Shown here: piece after piece, positions 37,373 to 50,140 of the stretch
Layout: every line of letters begins with the position of its first letter
How positions within the stretch are numbered: position 1 is the stretch's first letter
Origin: Acanthosoma haemorrhoidale
Taxonomy: Eukaryota; Arthropoda; Insecta; Hemiptera; Acanthosomatidae
NCBI GenBank assembly: GCA_930367205.1
Contig: OV884011.1
Coordinates: 47,505,754-47,569,753 of the forward strand
Direction: 5' to 3'
DNA: 64,000 nucleotides
Translations under genes and position numbers: made by a program
Notes under the pieces: generated by a model
What the model was told of the DNA's origin: nothing
Database searches by the model: none
The model's input: the letters and a program-made list of their open reading frames with translations, nothing else

Positions 37373-39326
37373 CTGGAAATGTAGATTTGAATATATCACT
37401 ATTTAACCGAGTTAATAGTACCCACATAATATTATATCATCATTATTTATACGAGAATGAATTTCCATAGATAAAATAGATTACTTTCCATCGACAGTCA
37501 ATTGTTTGACTTCCTTTTCATTAGTTAAAAAAACTTAAATCAAAGGTTAAATCAAACTGGTATTTGTGTGAAAATCCTTAATATTGAATGAGAAATGCTA
37601 ACGTGGTATTGATCCTTCTACTATTTATAATTATTAGTACGTGATACCCGAAGAAAATATTGCATAGCTAATATTTTTATATAATGTGTGAAAATTTGCA
37701 ATTCATCTCTCGGAAAATTAACTTAGGGCTCACATCGTGTTCCCCTCCCTGTCTGGCGATGTACCCATCGTGTATATTGCGTACTGTCTTAACTAGAGTT
37801 TGGCTAAAGAGAATTAATATATATATAGGTCGCCATTGGAAAAAAGATACTTTATTGGTAGAGCCTTCCGACTAGATATTGTGAAAGTATAGGTTTCAAG
37901 GCCCGATATAGCCAATACTATTTCCACTAGCTATTAATTATTTATCTGTAACATTGTTCAAAAACTAACCCGAATCTGAGCAAATGAGTAAGAGGGCAAA
38001 ATTATGGTGTGATTAGGCGAATCTGTAACTGGTATAGATTCAAGGATGATATCCACCTGTAGATAACGATTTAAACCGACATTGTAAACTTTGAGCAAAC
38101 AAAAATCAATGTTCTGCAGTCGAATTTCGAGAAAGGAAGTTCGACCAAACCTGGCTCACGGAGGCGATAGAGAATTTCTCTGGTCCCATATTTTGGTTCA
38201 ATGTCGATACTCCAAACGATCGTTGTTCATCAAGTACTACCTGGAAATGGTGATGGTTGTGAAGACAGGGGCGTCAACAATAAAAGGAAATATATTAGAG
38301 GGAGTTCCATTAGTGGCCTCCTAGGGCGAATGGTGTTTGGTTCCATTGCCTGCCTCCTCTACCCCAGCTTTTCATTTCCCACTAATATAATTTTCTTCAC
38401 CCATCTTAAATATCATTAGATAACATTACCTAGATAACGACTAATTTAAAGTGGATTGCGTTATCTTGCTTCGTTAATTATTTATTCAAGAGTTAATTGT
38501 CTGGAGTGTGCCGCTGTGCATGTGTAAGGATAGTTGGCATGAAATTCATATTATGTCAAAACTCATTTTGATAACATTGCACAACATAAATTATGGTATT
38601 CTGTGGATTATAGTTGATAGTGTGTGCCTTCACATTAATAACAAATGTCGGTAGGTTTGTGCTTAAAAGCAGTATTTTTTTTTTTATGGTGAAGATTCAT
38701 TCTTTGTCATAAGAGATTAAAGTATAAAAAATTTAGATGGTGATATGAATTTTTTAAGGGGGAAAATCCTTTCCAGAGTAAAATACTCTAGCTTTTAAGT
38801 GTGCCGTATTTCTTTTGAGGCGTCCCTGCTTTAATCTGTCCATAATCCGCTTGCAAGTGCTTAAGTATAAAAAATGAAAACCCATCACTCTTGCATCTAT
38901 AGGAATTCAGTGAAGACGACTTTTCAAAAGCATTTTTTTTCTTTAAAAAGAATACCTCCGCGTAATAAAAAGCCCCCAAAAATTCAAAATAGAATCAGGA
39001 TTTGCAAAGTTAAATCGCTAAATGCCTACTACTTTACTTATTATTATTGCTTATACTTCACCACCAGAAATTAAGACTCAAAAATCCGGAACTAAATTGT
39101 ATTTATATACATAAATATAATAAAACAACTACTTTGGGAAAAAATAGCACATTTTATCTATTAGATAATCTGCCTTTTAAAATTGTTGTGTCTTTTTATG
39201 AATATAAAGACAATTTTTTTTTTCTTTTAATAATATGCAAATTGATTAATCCCGGCCCCTCGACTTATTTAAAGTAACTTTTAACATTACCTTCTGTGAT
39301 ATGATAAACAACCGAAACTGGCCGAT

Positions 39327-39390
39327 TGACAAACGGAATAACTGAATAAAAGTAGAAACTCTCCCTTGAAGCTCTGCAAAATAACAATAC
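39327..39390 (+). repeat. Short dispersed repeat with GAAAGTAGAG core (copy)
   Basis: Reads GACAAACGGAATAACTGAAT, AAAAGTAGAAACTCTCCCTT, GAAGCTCTGCAAAATAA, in register with 19580-19645. Confidence 0.6.
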
Positions 39391-39755
39391 CATATTCCTA
39401 ATAAAAAATAAATAGTATTGACTGTGTGACCGTTGTTGGCCAAACAGTAGAAACTTCTATCAGTCGGAGAAAGTGCGAATTTCTGTTTTGTCAGAAAATC
39501 CTTTTAATCTCTTTCGCTGGGGTGTTGGTATAGGCGAATATCAAATTGAATATTTCAAAAGCAATCTCGATCGCATCCTTGGCTAAGCTCCTGTCTGCAC
39601 GATTTAATCAACAGAAATATTTTTGCTATACGACGACTATTCGACATAAGGGTTACTCACCGTGGTTTGTGCAAATAACTAAATAATTTTATATCTACAT
39701 TGGCTTTGTTTCTGGTATAAATTATTACACCTCTGCCAATCTAATAACTTATTGT

Positions 39756-40043
39756 TCCAGTTAGTTAACAATCTTTATTGTGCAATAATTACAATCTGCC
39801 TTCTTATAAGGCAATAATAATACAGATAAATGATCTCATTCATACCATATTTACAGCATCATTCACTCGCTCATTCATACAATAGGACATGATTGGAGAA
39901 ACTGGCCATTGCCAGGACTCCCACTGTCACGCGTTTATAGCAGGTCACGAGGCCACTGCCGTTTCAGTCTCCGAGGAGGATTATAGGGATGAGTGGCGCA
40001 GTGCAATGACTGTGCTACAGGATTAGGGTGGTTGGAAAGGCTA
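39756..40043 (-). mobile_element. Jockey LINE 3' tail, minus strand
   Basis: A 288 bp 5'-truncated copy of the same LINE, bracketed by the 15 bp duplication CTAATAACTTATTGT (39741-39755 and 40044-40058). In the minus direction it covers the end of ORF2 (SNHPNPVAQSLHC region to the stop) and the 3' UTR through CAATAAAGATTG. The tail then continues TTAACTAACTGGA instead of poly(A). It is in the same orientation as sif. Confidence 0.92.
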
Positions 40044-41089
40044 CTAATAACTTATTGTATGATATCGATAGACGAAAATAGACAGCTGTTATGAAATGAG
40101 GAAAAAAGATCATTGGTGTTACTTAAACCTAAGCCAAACCGTCTCTCTTAATCTAATACCGCATGGTATAATTTTATATATCATACCATATCGCCTACCT
40201 AGAGCAATGTTCTTCGCTGTGATCTGTACAAGCCAGTTCTCACTTCAAATGACTTCATTTAATGAGAGCGGATCCTGTTGGGAATACGCTTGCATACAGA
40301 CAGATCTACTCTTATAAATATTTTGATGATCATTGATAATAAATAATATTATTATTGATATAATTTTTCTTTTCAATAGTTAAAACTAAATTTACATTAC
40401 TTTGTTCTGCTGAGCCCGAATGAATATTGAAATGGATTAGAATCCGAATTGACCGTATTGACCGCCGTAGGATGGGTTTACTCGTAATAAGCCTGAGAGA
40501 TCAAACATACAAGCTTGTGAGCCCACGGGTTTCGTTTTACTAAAAATATTGAATACTGGTACAAATACCACCATCCTGCACAAAACTTATGTCAGGAGCT
40601 TATGGAACGTTTGGGAAAAAGAGTGGTGAGCGAAAAGGAAACTGTTGGGTTTAAATCACGTGGGAAATTTGATTTAAAATAAAATTAGCTACCTTAAAAT
40701 AGGACTTCTCTTCGAGAAAGCAGGATAATAATTTCTTATAATAAATAATTTTTAATATTTTTATATGATAAATAGTTTCTTAGCAGTGGCCTAGGAGACA
40801 CTAGCCTCTTTGTTAAGAACTAGGACTTAAACAGAGGAATCTTTCTTTTTTGCTATTTCATTTCCGTAGAAGCTTGGACATCAAGTGTAGATTTGATCAC
40901 CTTCGTCAGGGATAGCTATATTCCGTTCCTAAAATATTATTAATACTGTATAAGTAAGCCGCGTATTGTTTTTTTTTTTAATAAATAAATAACCGAAAAA
41001 AATTATCATTCGTTTAATTAGAAGATTTTTTAATTTATATGAGAACAATTTAAAGGGTAGCTAAAAGATTAAAGGGTAATTATCATTAT

Positions 41090-41690
41090 AAATTGAAATG
41101 AAGAATACTAGAAATAAATATTGTAAAAACAAAAGCATTTCTGTTCACCAAACTAATCCCACGTATTAATTTACAAAATAGTGAACTTAAATGGTCACAA
41201 ACTGTTGAGTACTTTCGGCATATTTTTGATCTACTCTTAAATCTTTACACCGTAAAGTAATTCTATTAGAGAAAAAGGCATAGCTGCCATCTAATCCCTG
41301 TTTTCATACACAAAACATCTAAACTGCCAATAAGATATAAAGCAATAGTTAATGTCCTACATCACCTTCATGGGCCTGTTATAGTTAATTCTCTTAACAC
41401 CAGAGAATATAGAATAAATTTGAAGGAATAATAACAGATTCACCTAACTGTCATCTCTCGACTACAAGACGCCACTGACATTGACTTTATTTATAAATTG
41501 GTAAAGAAAAGCATTCAAAGATTCCTTGAAATTTGTAAGACTGGCAACAATAATTGAGTAAAAAGTGTTTCGACTTGACCTTAATGACCCCAAAGGGCCA
41601 CCAATAGCCTTTTTTTTATTTTTTTATTTATGAGTGGATATTCTAGTTTAGTGCTCTGACGACTGTAAACTGTATGCTATTACTATTTAT
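41090..41690 (+). pseudogene. Old Jockey-clade reverse transcriptase relic (copy 2)
   Basis: Reads, with frame changes, KTKAFLFTKLIPR and SELKWSQTVEYF (the segment before the YLG box), then KTSKLPIRYKAI, TDIDFIYKLVKKSIQRFLE and finally LNDPKGPP close to the end of the ORF. This order is the expected Jockey ORF2 order. It shares long collinear stretches with 12850-13590 at the nucleotide level, for example around AAAACATCTAAA and ATATAAAGCAATA. Multiple stops show it is ancient. Confidence 0.7.
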
Positions 41691-41769
41691 TCGAAGATTT
41701 GAGAAGTCGTCATAAATAGCCTAGATTAAAAATGAAAATAAGATCAATTTTTTTTGAGGACTACACAGG

Positions 41770-42115
41770 TGGAATATACAATACTATAGTGTGGAGGAGG
41801 TGTTAAGCCGGAGAAGAGCCACGGCGACGGAACAGGAACTTTATAAATGAGGGGAGTTGATTATCTTCGGACAGGGGTTGAGCTGAATGGCCTGCATTCA
41901 GGGCCGCGGGCCATTGTGTTCCCGTCCCTTTTTCTACTCCCTGTCCTCGCATACATTACCGCCGTCCTGCGACCATTCAGACCTGAGGCTAATATATACG
42001 TCTCTATCTGTTTGCTAGGCTGCGTCTATAGAACACGGGCGAAAATAGTAAACACTTCAGCCACTATCAGTATTCGCATAAGAAACAGGGCGACGGTGTA
42101 GTAGCCTCAATTTAA
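41770..42115. other. GC-richer block, unassigned
   Basis: Contains an 84-codon plus-strand open frame (41847-42101) with hydrophobic patches and no recognised motif. It ends just before a CCCCTATGAATCCCTGA string resembling CCCCTGAATCCCTGA at 31649, hinting at a diverged repeat. Confidence 0.3.
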
Positions 42116-42269
42116 ATCCCCTATGAATCCCTGATTTCCAACAGATACCATTCCGTAGTTAGGTTTAGATCGGTGAAAGAATTTAAGAACATTGAAAGTG
42201 GCTGTACTAATATTTATTAATTAGTGTGATGGGCTCAATACCTCTCACATTCTTTTAAAATTGATATCC

Positions 42270-43117
42270 TTATTATAAAACAGCTTTATTGTATTTCCAC
42301 AACTGATGACCTCTTCTTTAATGGATAGTGCTTTCGCCAGATCTAAGCTTCAGTTATTTCTACAATAAAATAAAAATTCAATTGATAAAAACTTTTACCT
42401 GCACATATGTAGACAAACTAATTACTAATATTATACGTAACAATATTCACATTCATTATGTAAAATGTAAATTATATTATACTAAAACTGCTGAACTGTA
42501 CTTATTTTGAAAAATTCTTCCTACAACACACCTAGGTAGTGAATAATTAAAAATCAAAAAGAAAATTGAATACTATGAAAAACATTAAAGCCATCAAAAA
42601 CATCCTGTACAAAGCCAGTTGTAAAGTTAGGAGCGTGGATGTAGCAGCCCTGGGTAAATATACTATTGTTATAGATGAGTTATATATCTCACAAAATCAT
42701 TTGGGTGAGTAGTCATAAAGTTGATATATTTGTTTTTTTTAGTAGGTTTTTATAAATTCATAACAACTTGTCGATAAAAAAATGTTTTTAATAATGTTTG
42801 ATGATTTTAATGGTTATTTCACAGTTTTTAAATCTTAATTATTTACTACATAGGTCTATTTATGAGTTTTTAATTGAAGTGGAATAGAAGGACAGTTCAG
42901 CACTGTTAGTGGAATTATAATTTATATTTTATCTAATAACTTTTACTATTGTTACATATAATAATAGTAATTAGTTTGTCTCCATATGTGCAGTTAAATT
43001 TTTTTGTCAATTGATTATTTACTTTATTGTAAAGATAACTTAGAGCTGTCAAAAGGGGTATTACATTAATGAAGAGGTTATCAGTTGTGGAAATGCAATA
43101 AAGCTGTATTATAATAA
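42270..43117. mobile_element. Long-inverted-repeat (fold-back) element
   Basis: Left arm 42270-42503 and right arm 42887-43117 are inverted copies of about 230 bp. Landmarks include ACAGCTTTATTG, ATTTCCACAACTGAT, GACAAACTAATTACTA and CTGCTGAACTGT, each found in complement on the other side. The spacer of about 380 bp has no long open frame. Ends read TTATTATAAAACAGC and its complement; no clear target duplication could be chosen. Confidence 0.82.
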
Positions 43118-44119
43118 CAACACTCCAAAATCCGGCAGTAATTTTTTAATATATTATTGTATTTTCACAATTACCTCATCATCATATTTCGAATGGAATA
43201 TATTTCTAAAATATCAGATCGATTTAATTATGCTTCAGAATTTTGCAATAAACATTCAGACTATTGGATGCCAGTTGATTAAATTGTACTTGTTTGAAAA
43301 TAGATTCTACTAAGTTGGTCCTGACTATTGAAAATTTTAGTTTTTTTCTTAAATGTTTTTAATGGTGATGAATGTCCTTTTCGGTCAATTTCTATTTGGT
43401 TTCGGCTCTATTGCTGGTTGATTGTTACTTTTATAGGCGTAAAATCAAGATGTCATTGACGCCTTCTAGCCTTGGAATCCGTAGTCTAGTAGGGTGTACG
43501 AGAGCTTAACTAAAACGGGGCTCTCCAAAAACCGATAGAGAACCCGGCGGCACACCACTATCCTGGTAGAAAGCACTTTCTCAACCTTAGTGCACGAAGG
43601 CGGAGGATGTGGTTAAGAAAAAAAGCCTTTACCTAACGTTGACAATAGAAATACACTTGGAAGTGTTACATCCTCCACCAAACCCCCGTCGAAAGATGGT
43701 CTCGCCCTCTGGCTGTAAACTTATGAAAAATATCAATGTCCAATACGATGTCTCTATTGCTTTCTGATATATCATCTAACATACCAATTCAGTTGCATTA
43801 ATTCCCCGAAGAAGTCCTATGCAATTTCCGGTTGAAGGAATGTCAGGAAAAACACCCCGCTCTCTTCCTAAAGAAGCAGCCTACAGAAATAGAAAATCAT
43901 AGTTTTTCTTGTTATTTTTTATTATACATTAAAAAATTTGAAGCATATGCTAATACATCTGATAAGAAATTTCAATTGAATTTATATTCATGCATTTGAT
44001 TACCTCAAACCTGTTATATGATTGGCACGTATAAAAACTACGGCGTCCTATTACACCACGACAGCAGTGAAAGTTTTAACGAAGGAAAAGTTTGGCTGAA
44101 GTATTCGTATGGTACTTTT
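43118..44119. other. Unclassified DNA with GC-richer block
   Basis: A block at 43455-43720 is richer in GC and carries a short inverted pair (GGAGGATGT and ACATCCTCC). Stops close all frames. Possibly an eroded transposon. Confidence 0.35.
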
Positions 44120-44200
44120 TTTCTCAGACCAGCTGCTCTCTCTTAAAGTATTAATAATACGGAGTGCTTCCTCCACGCCGGGCTAAAATATAATATGGGC
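44120..44200 (+). repeat. Dispersed repeat pair, copy 1
   Basis: Shares with 63290-63365 the ordered landmarks TTCTCTCAGAC-like, CAGCT, AAAGTATTAATAA, GGAGTGC, CTCCACGCCGGGCTAAA and ATAATATG. Diverged, non-coding, type unknown. Confidence 0.6.
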
Positions 44201-47200
44201 TTGTCGTATCCTGGAATTAAAGTCAACTTTTTTTCTTACGAAGCTTTTAGTTTTCCTGATCTTGATTGTATATTTAAATTTTATTACATATTATAAGTTT
44301 GCTGGCAGGATCGGCAATAATTGAAAACAATGAAACGAGTTGATAGGAAGATAAGTTATTGATAAAAAAAACTACACAGCAAGCAATGAATCTATGAATA
44401 AAAGCAAGCACCGTTGCTCTTAGAAAAAAACACAATTTTATTTTATTTTCTAAATTTTTTAAAAAAGTGTGAAAAAACAACTTGGTATACTTTATTTTTT
44501 GGTTACTGGAACCCGAATTTTTCCAAGTTTAAATTATTTTTTTACACTCTTTTCGTTATTTTGTTTTAACCAAAAATCGATTAGCATTTTTCAGTGTGTT
44601 GGACTATGCCTAATAATACGTACATATAATAAATGTCCGGTGGATTAAATCATCATTACGACGGTCACCATCATTAGTCATCATTATTGCCATTCTATTC
44701 GGATATAACAATAAACGAACATTTGAAAACTTATCTATGATACTTTTGCCATCAAGTATCATAGCCAATAGAAGCCACTAGAAATTAATAGTGTTATTTT
44801 ATATGCAATTAACTTGAACAGGATCTTAATTCAGTAATACTCGCAATAAGGTTTGGAGGCTTCGAGATAGCCATAAACCTGCTGCTCCGCAGCTTTAGTA
44901 CAGTAATAAGGATTGTAATTAATTTAAAACTGGTTGTAGTGGATCTGTTACCCGGTTTAGCTGTATACCTCATGCTAATTTTGCTAAGTAGAAGGCAATA
45001 AAATAAATTGACTTCCTTTGTTTTATCATTGACATTTTTCATTCTAAACTTAAGGCTTTTAGGTCAAACAGGGGCTGAGAAAACGATGATCGTCATGATT
45101 TAACCAGTTATATTAATGTAATTATAATATGCTTAAATCTAAACTTGTTTTTGTGTATTTAAAAATAATGTGTATTTATGAATATTTAACACAAACATAC
45201 AAAAATACATGCACAATACATAAATGTATGTATGTATAAATGTATATGATGTACATAAATATATACATAGAAAGGAAGTTGTAAAGATGCAGTAAGGCAG
45301 GTCATAAGTACAAGACCTAAACAAGACTAGGACACTAGTCCCTAAATATTATTTATTTCTTCTTGAATACTTTCAAGAACAGGACTCGTGTTAGGAGTAA
45401 ATTAGGACATCACAAGAGATTGGCGATGACCTTAATGAATGTTAGTTCTTTGTTCAGTAATGGAATAATAAACCTTTTTATTACACGACTAATATTGAAG
45501 GTAATAAGACCTTTTTTTATTATCAATTTATTATTGACCCTTGTGTATTTATTGCTGGAACATATTTTTTATAGGATTGTAACCTCGTATAAGGACTAAC
45601 CTCCAAGAGGAATTCCAATTTAAATTTCAGGCCCCTAGACCAAGACTATAGAATTTCTATAGTACCAAGAAAATTTTGGCAATCCACCTTCGTCGTTTAT
45701 CACAAGCGGAAGGAACCAGTCGGACTTTAACTAGCCTGACCACATGCAATAGATTTTGGAATTGAATAAGAAAGGATGCGTTGTGTTTATCAAAGTTTAG
45801 TTTAGTAAATATTAATTGTAGAGTTTGTAGATTAAGTATTCATATAATGTTCAAGGTAACACTGTAAATATTTGTCTGTATTAGGAAATTAAACATACAT
45901 AATTCGAATAAATTTAACTGCTTATATATTGTACCTATTTTATTTTATGGGAGTCCTGTTAGTGATTTTGTTTTATTTATGGATTTTTCCAAAATCCAGT
46001 TTCAGTTGTTATTATTCCTTTTTGTGCATATTGGCTTGGCGATGACAGGATGATTCGTAGGTAGGTTTAAAGAAAACATCAATGAGCTAAAGCTGGTTGG
46101 TGCAGAAGAGAGGAACAAGCCAAGGAAGGAAACAAGGCAACAGGGGAGCTACTTTTACAGGAGATACGAAGGGGGACAAGAGGAAGTGATAAAATATAAA
46201 AAAAAAAGAGAATGGCGAGGACTGGCCGCTAAACAAGTGCCCTCGAAAGGTTGTTCTTGAAGCCTGCGAAGGGCCCTCCAGCCGGCTCAAAGTAATCTCT
46301 ACAATGTCTTTAGCAGTTCTTTCAAAGGGCCCTTTCATTCGGGCTCGCCTTTATGCACGCATGGACACTTCTTCTTGGCTGCTTGGAATATTTCATTGAT
46401 AACGAAGAACAATTAATGAATAGCATTTGCATTTTTTTCTATAATTATCACCCATGTAAGAAATATAGATACAGTACTGGAGCTCAAACTTAAGACCTCC
46501 TGATGGTGGAATGAAGCTAATCTGCACAGCTATGTTCTCTTAACCCTTAGAATATAAAACCTCAATGCCAATTATGTTATTATTATTAGTTTTCTGTCAA
46601 GCTTACCTCCCTCCAGAGGGTAGAAGCCAACCTGCACCAGGTCCCAACCAAAGTCCAAGTATGTTTACTCGTTGCAGCGCCATACAAAGTGGTTTTTAAC
46701 ACCACCATCATTTGTGCATCAATGGCAGCTGACTATACGGGAAACTTAAGATAAGTTAGTTATATAGGCTATAATCACTCGAAGGGTGAGCCCGATCGCA
46801 TTCAAATATCAAGAAGCTTGCATTATATAAATACATTAAATTAGTTAATCAGCTCTGTAACTTCATACATTATTTTTTTTTTATTCCATCTCTTATTATA
46901 TCCATTTTGCCAAGTAAAACTATATCACATCCATCAGTTAGTCTTTGCAATGACGGAGAAGACATGGCTAGGTATTGGAAAAAAAATCTAAAGCTTCTTT
47001 AATGAAATCAGTCAGTTTTCTCCTCTCATGTCTTAAGTATCTGGGGCTCTCCACCTAAAGGTGTAAAGGGGTAAACACCCCTACGTAGTAGAGATACCGA
47101 TAGCTATGATATATGTCTATACTGTATGATTGTGAATGTAGATACATTTTTCTATGTGTGGTACGATTGAGATCATATATCACAATTATATATTCCCCTA

Positions 47201-47849
47201 CTAGTGCAATTCTTCAAATAAAGGGAATAAAACAAAAAAAAATCATCTATTTCTTTGAGCCTTTAAACAGATTTATAAAAACGGAATCATGTAAAATAAA
47301 TGATGATACTTGATAAATTCGCCAACAAAATTAATCATGAATATTATATATTTGAAGATGAGTTTGGAAAATTTTGTATTTAATGAACACAGGTAGCTTT
47401 ATAGCAACTTTTTTAATTGAGGTATACACATTAGTTTATTTTGTTAATTTTGTATAACACTGTAATAGTTTAATTGATTTATGGCAATTGTTCTCAAACC
47501 TACTGTATTCACCAATGAAGTTTGTTAATAAACAAATAAGATCAGCTAAGCTAGAGTGTGATTAATCATTAAAAGAGTTAATTATTAATAGTGTTTTTTT
47601 TTTGCTAAAATGATAGGTAATTAGTCTCATTTTTTGAGTTTTTTACAATTTAAATTTAATATATTTTATTATTTTTTCGCAGTGATTAAAATTGAGCTCA
47701 ATTTCATTAAGAAATAATCATTGCAGAAATATATTGTTTTTATCCTGTCCAATTGAAGCATGTTTATAAAATGATATTTAACTAGTTAACGCTTTTTTCG
47801 AAAATAACTGAATTATATAAAAAGAGAAATTATATAATTGTCTGACAAA
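44201..47849. other. AT-rich intron-like DNA
   Basis: No gene seen except the tRNA-like head at 46475. The block at 46080-46360 is GC-richer and holds an 83-codon minus-strand frame (46087-46338) with a low-complexity Phe/Leu/Pro composition, not convincing. Confidence 0.4.
46475..46550 (-). repeat. Possible tRNA-like SINE head
   Basis: Minus strand: TAGCTGTGCAGATTAGC (A-box-like) followed 25 bases later by AGTTTGAGCTCC (B-box-like). No cloverleaf could be drawn. Weaker than 20473-20544. Confidence 0.35.
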
Positions 47850-48276
47850 ATGTTGAACATTACCAACGGCAAACGCGCCTCGTTAAATTTTAAAGCAGAA
47901 TTAACCAAGCAAATTCAGTATGTAGATCCAATCAAGGTAGATAAATTGGAGAGTAACCTATCCTCTGCCCCACTTCCTGGTGATTACGCGGCAATGCATT
48001 GCACGTCCCATTTCGCCTTGAAATAATTGAAGTTTACATAAAACATATCCTTGTTATACAAATAAATTACTTTGTAACTTTTTAAGTTGTTATCAAATGA
48101 CAAAATAAAAATTTTATTATGTTATATAATAAAATAGACTAATGTACATTTTATTTTATTTTTAGCGTATTTCAGAAAATATTCGGGTAAACAAAGACAG
48201 TATTGAATCTTTCCGTTTCCAGTACAAGCTCAGATGTCCTAAGTTTAAAAACGACAAACGAGTTAGAATCTATTGA
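47850..48276 (+). CDS. Candidate two-exon small gene (47850-47936, 48166-48276), unassigned
   Basis: Exon 1 starts at ATG (MLNITNGKRASLNF) and ends CCAATCAAG before GTAGAT; a 229 bp AT-rich intron ends TTTTATTTTTAG; exon 2 opens CGTATTTCAG and reads RISENIRVNKDSIESFRFQY, then KLRCPKFKNDKRVRIY and a TGA at 48274. Joined in phase 0, the product is 65 residues, basic, without signal peptide or known motif. For: a strong acceptor, phase agreement, non-random composition in both pieces. Against: a weak donor, no recognised homologue, and exon 1 also reads through another 33 codons to 48026. It might equally be a retroelement remnant. Confidence 0.25.
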
Positions 48277-49374
48277 CAAAGGTTAATGATTTCCTAGAAA
48301 AATGTAGGCTCTAGGTTTCCACAAAGTTAGCTGACATGAATCAAGTAAAATCTTTGACTAATACTAATATCACCTTACTAATATAGAGATAGGTCTTATT
48401 CGTGAATTCAAAATATAACTGAAATAAAAATAACGGACGAAGATATTAAAATATAAACTTGGTCGAAAGCTAAAACTCATTTAAAAACACACTGATTCAC
48501 AAATGAGTATTCACGTGTAAATATGTAAGTCTACGATGTCTAGATTTACTCTTAAAAACAAAACAAAGATACCCTAGTAGAAAGGTAGTAATGCATAACA
48601 GTACTCTAAATAATATAATAAGGATGTTATAAAAGTCAGCACCCTAACATTAGTTAGAACAACTACTCATTAGTTTGTAATAGAAAATAACTAAATAATC
48701 TTGTTTCGAACACATATAAATAGTAATAACCAATTCAAGAAATGGGTCCAGTTCCTAAAAACATTTAAAGCACCAAGACAGAAAGTTGGGCACTATAAAA
48801 TGTAATTTACTTAAAAATACCCGTTGCCTATAACGTTAGGACTTGAGAAGTGACTTTGATTAAAATAAACAAAGACTACTACTCTGCTCAAAAATGACAA
48901 AACCCCAAAGAATGTAGGCGACAGTCATTCGTGGGTGAAACGTTCCCCTACAAGTGAGAGACTTAAAACCCTCATTTCCTGGGCAATTACCTTTCCAGGT
49001 CACCCCGCCTCCAGTTATATCTGCGAATCATTCATCCCGACGACGAGATTGTGTCCTGGAGAGATTGGGTGAAAAAGTTTCAATCTAGAGATTCTATTAG
49101 GGTGGAAAAACTTCCATTTTCGGTAATTACGCTGCTTTTGGTTGACACCTAGAAATAACACATATTTAAGACAGCGAGTATTTCTTGTTAATCATATATT
49201 GCTTGGATATTATATATGTATTTATAAGTTTTACTTCAAGTAATTATTGGTAGTTATATTATTCTAGATGAAAATAGCCATTCACAGCACAAAGGCACCC
49301 AATTCTTTTGAACTATTACTGAAACTCTCATTGTCCCTTATATTTGACATAGTAAAAAAACCAAATAGTGGACA

Positions 49375-49672
49375 TTACGGCCCTTGGCCAACCAAAAACA
49401 AGCCTCTGACGGGCACCCATCACTGCTTTCCAACTGAATGAGCTTCCACTACATGCCTAGGGAGACTCTAGGCTCAGCCTTCAGTGGACTCTCACCACTG
49501 CACCGCAACATTTCCACCTCTACCGAGGCTTCCCACACTCCTTAATTCCCTCACTCCACCTTCAAACAGGTACTCCTAGTAAAAGGATCCACTCACCTCA
49601 AATAAATTCCCTTTATTTTTCCCTTATCTATAATCTTAAAAATTTAGGAGCTAAGTAAAAAAAAAAAACTAA
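49375..49672 (+). mobile_element. A-tailed retroelement 3' end, diverged copy
   Basis: Ends with GGAGCTAAGTAAAAAAAAAA at about 49650-49668, preceded by CTTTATTTTTCCCTTATCTA and, further up, by CTAGGGAGACTCTAGGCTC and GTGGACTCTCACCACTGC. The order of landmarks matches 17482-17880 read on the minus strand, but many positions differ. GC-rich 5' part. No coding frame. Confidence 0.65.
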
Positions 49673-50044
49673 AATTGAACGAATAATGTGCCAACATTTT
49701 GTATAGTTATGTCTTTATACCAACAACAAATAAAGTTGCTTGAGAGCTAATTTGTATACAAAAAATCAAGTTTGCGCAACATAATGCTCGTTAAATGGTA
49801 AAGACCATCTGGTACATCCAGATAGTTCACCTCTCCTGTGCCAACTAACCCAAAACGCCAAATAACCCCGAAAGCGTTTTTGAAATAAAATGGTTTCCCC
49901 ATCTTTTTGATCAATATATATTATCGCATAACCAGCCACTCACAAACGATTCCCACCGTTCTACAGATTTCCCTGATCAAAAAAAAATTTCGTGAAAATG
50001 TTTACTTAACAAGTAGAAAAAATGATAAATTGGCAGTTCTCAGT

Positions 50045-50140
50045 TTTCAATGACTTTGTACACATTAAAACAGTTGCAGAAGGTGCAACAAAATAGACTT
50101 GTCAGACGAATCGCTCTGCACTTCCTTGGCGAAATTTAGA
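50045..50140 (+). pseudogene. Short LINE RT C-terminal relic
   Basis: One frame reads LYTLKQLQKVQQNRLVRRIA then a stop after LGEI. This resembles the LQKVQN-x-x-LR-x-I block that follows the WGTA motif in Jockey-type ORF2 proteins. Only this block is recognisable, so it is a tentative call. Confidence 0.4.
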
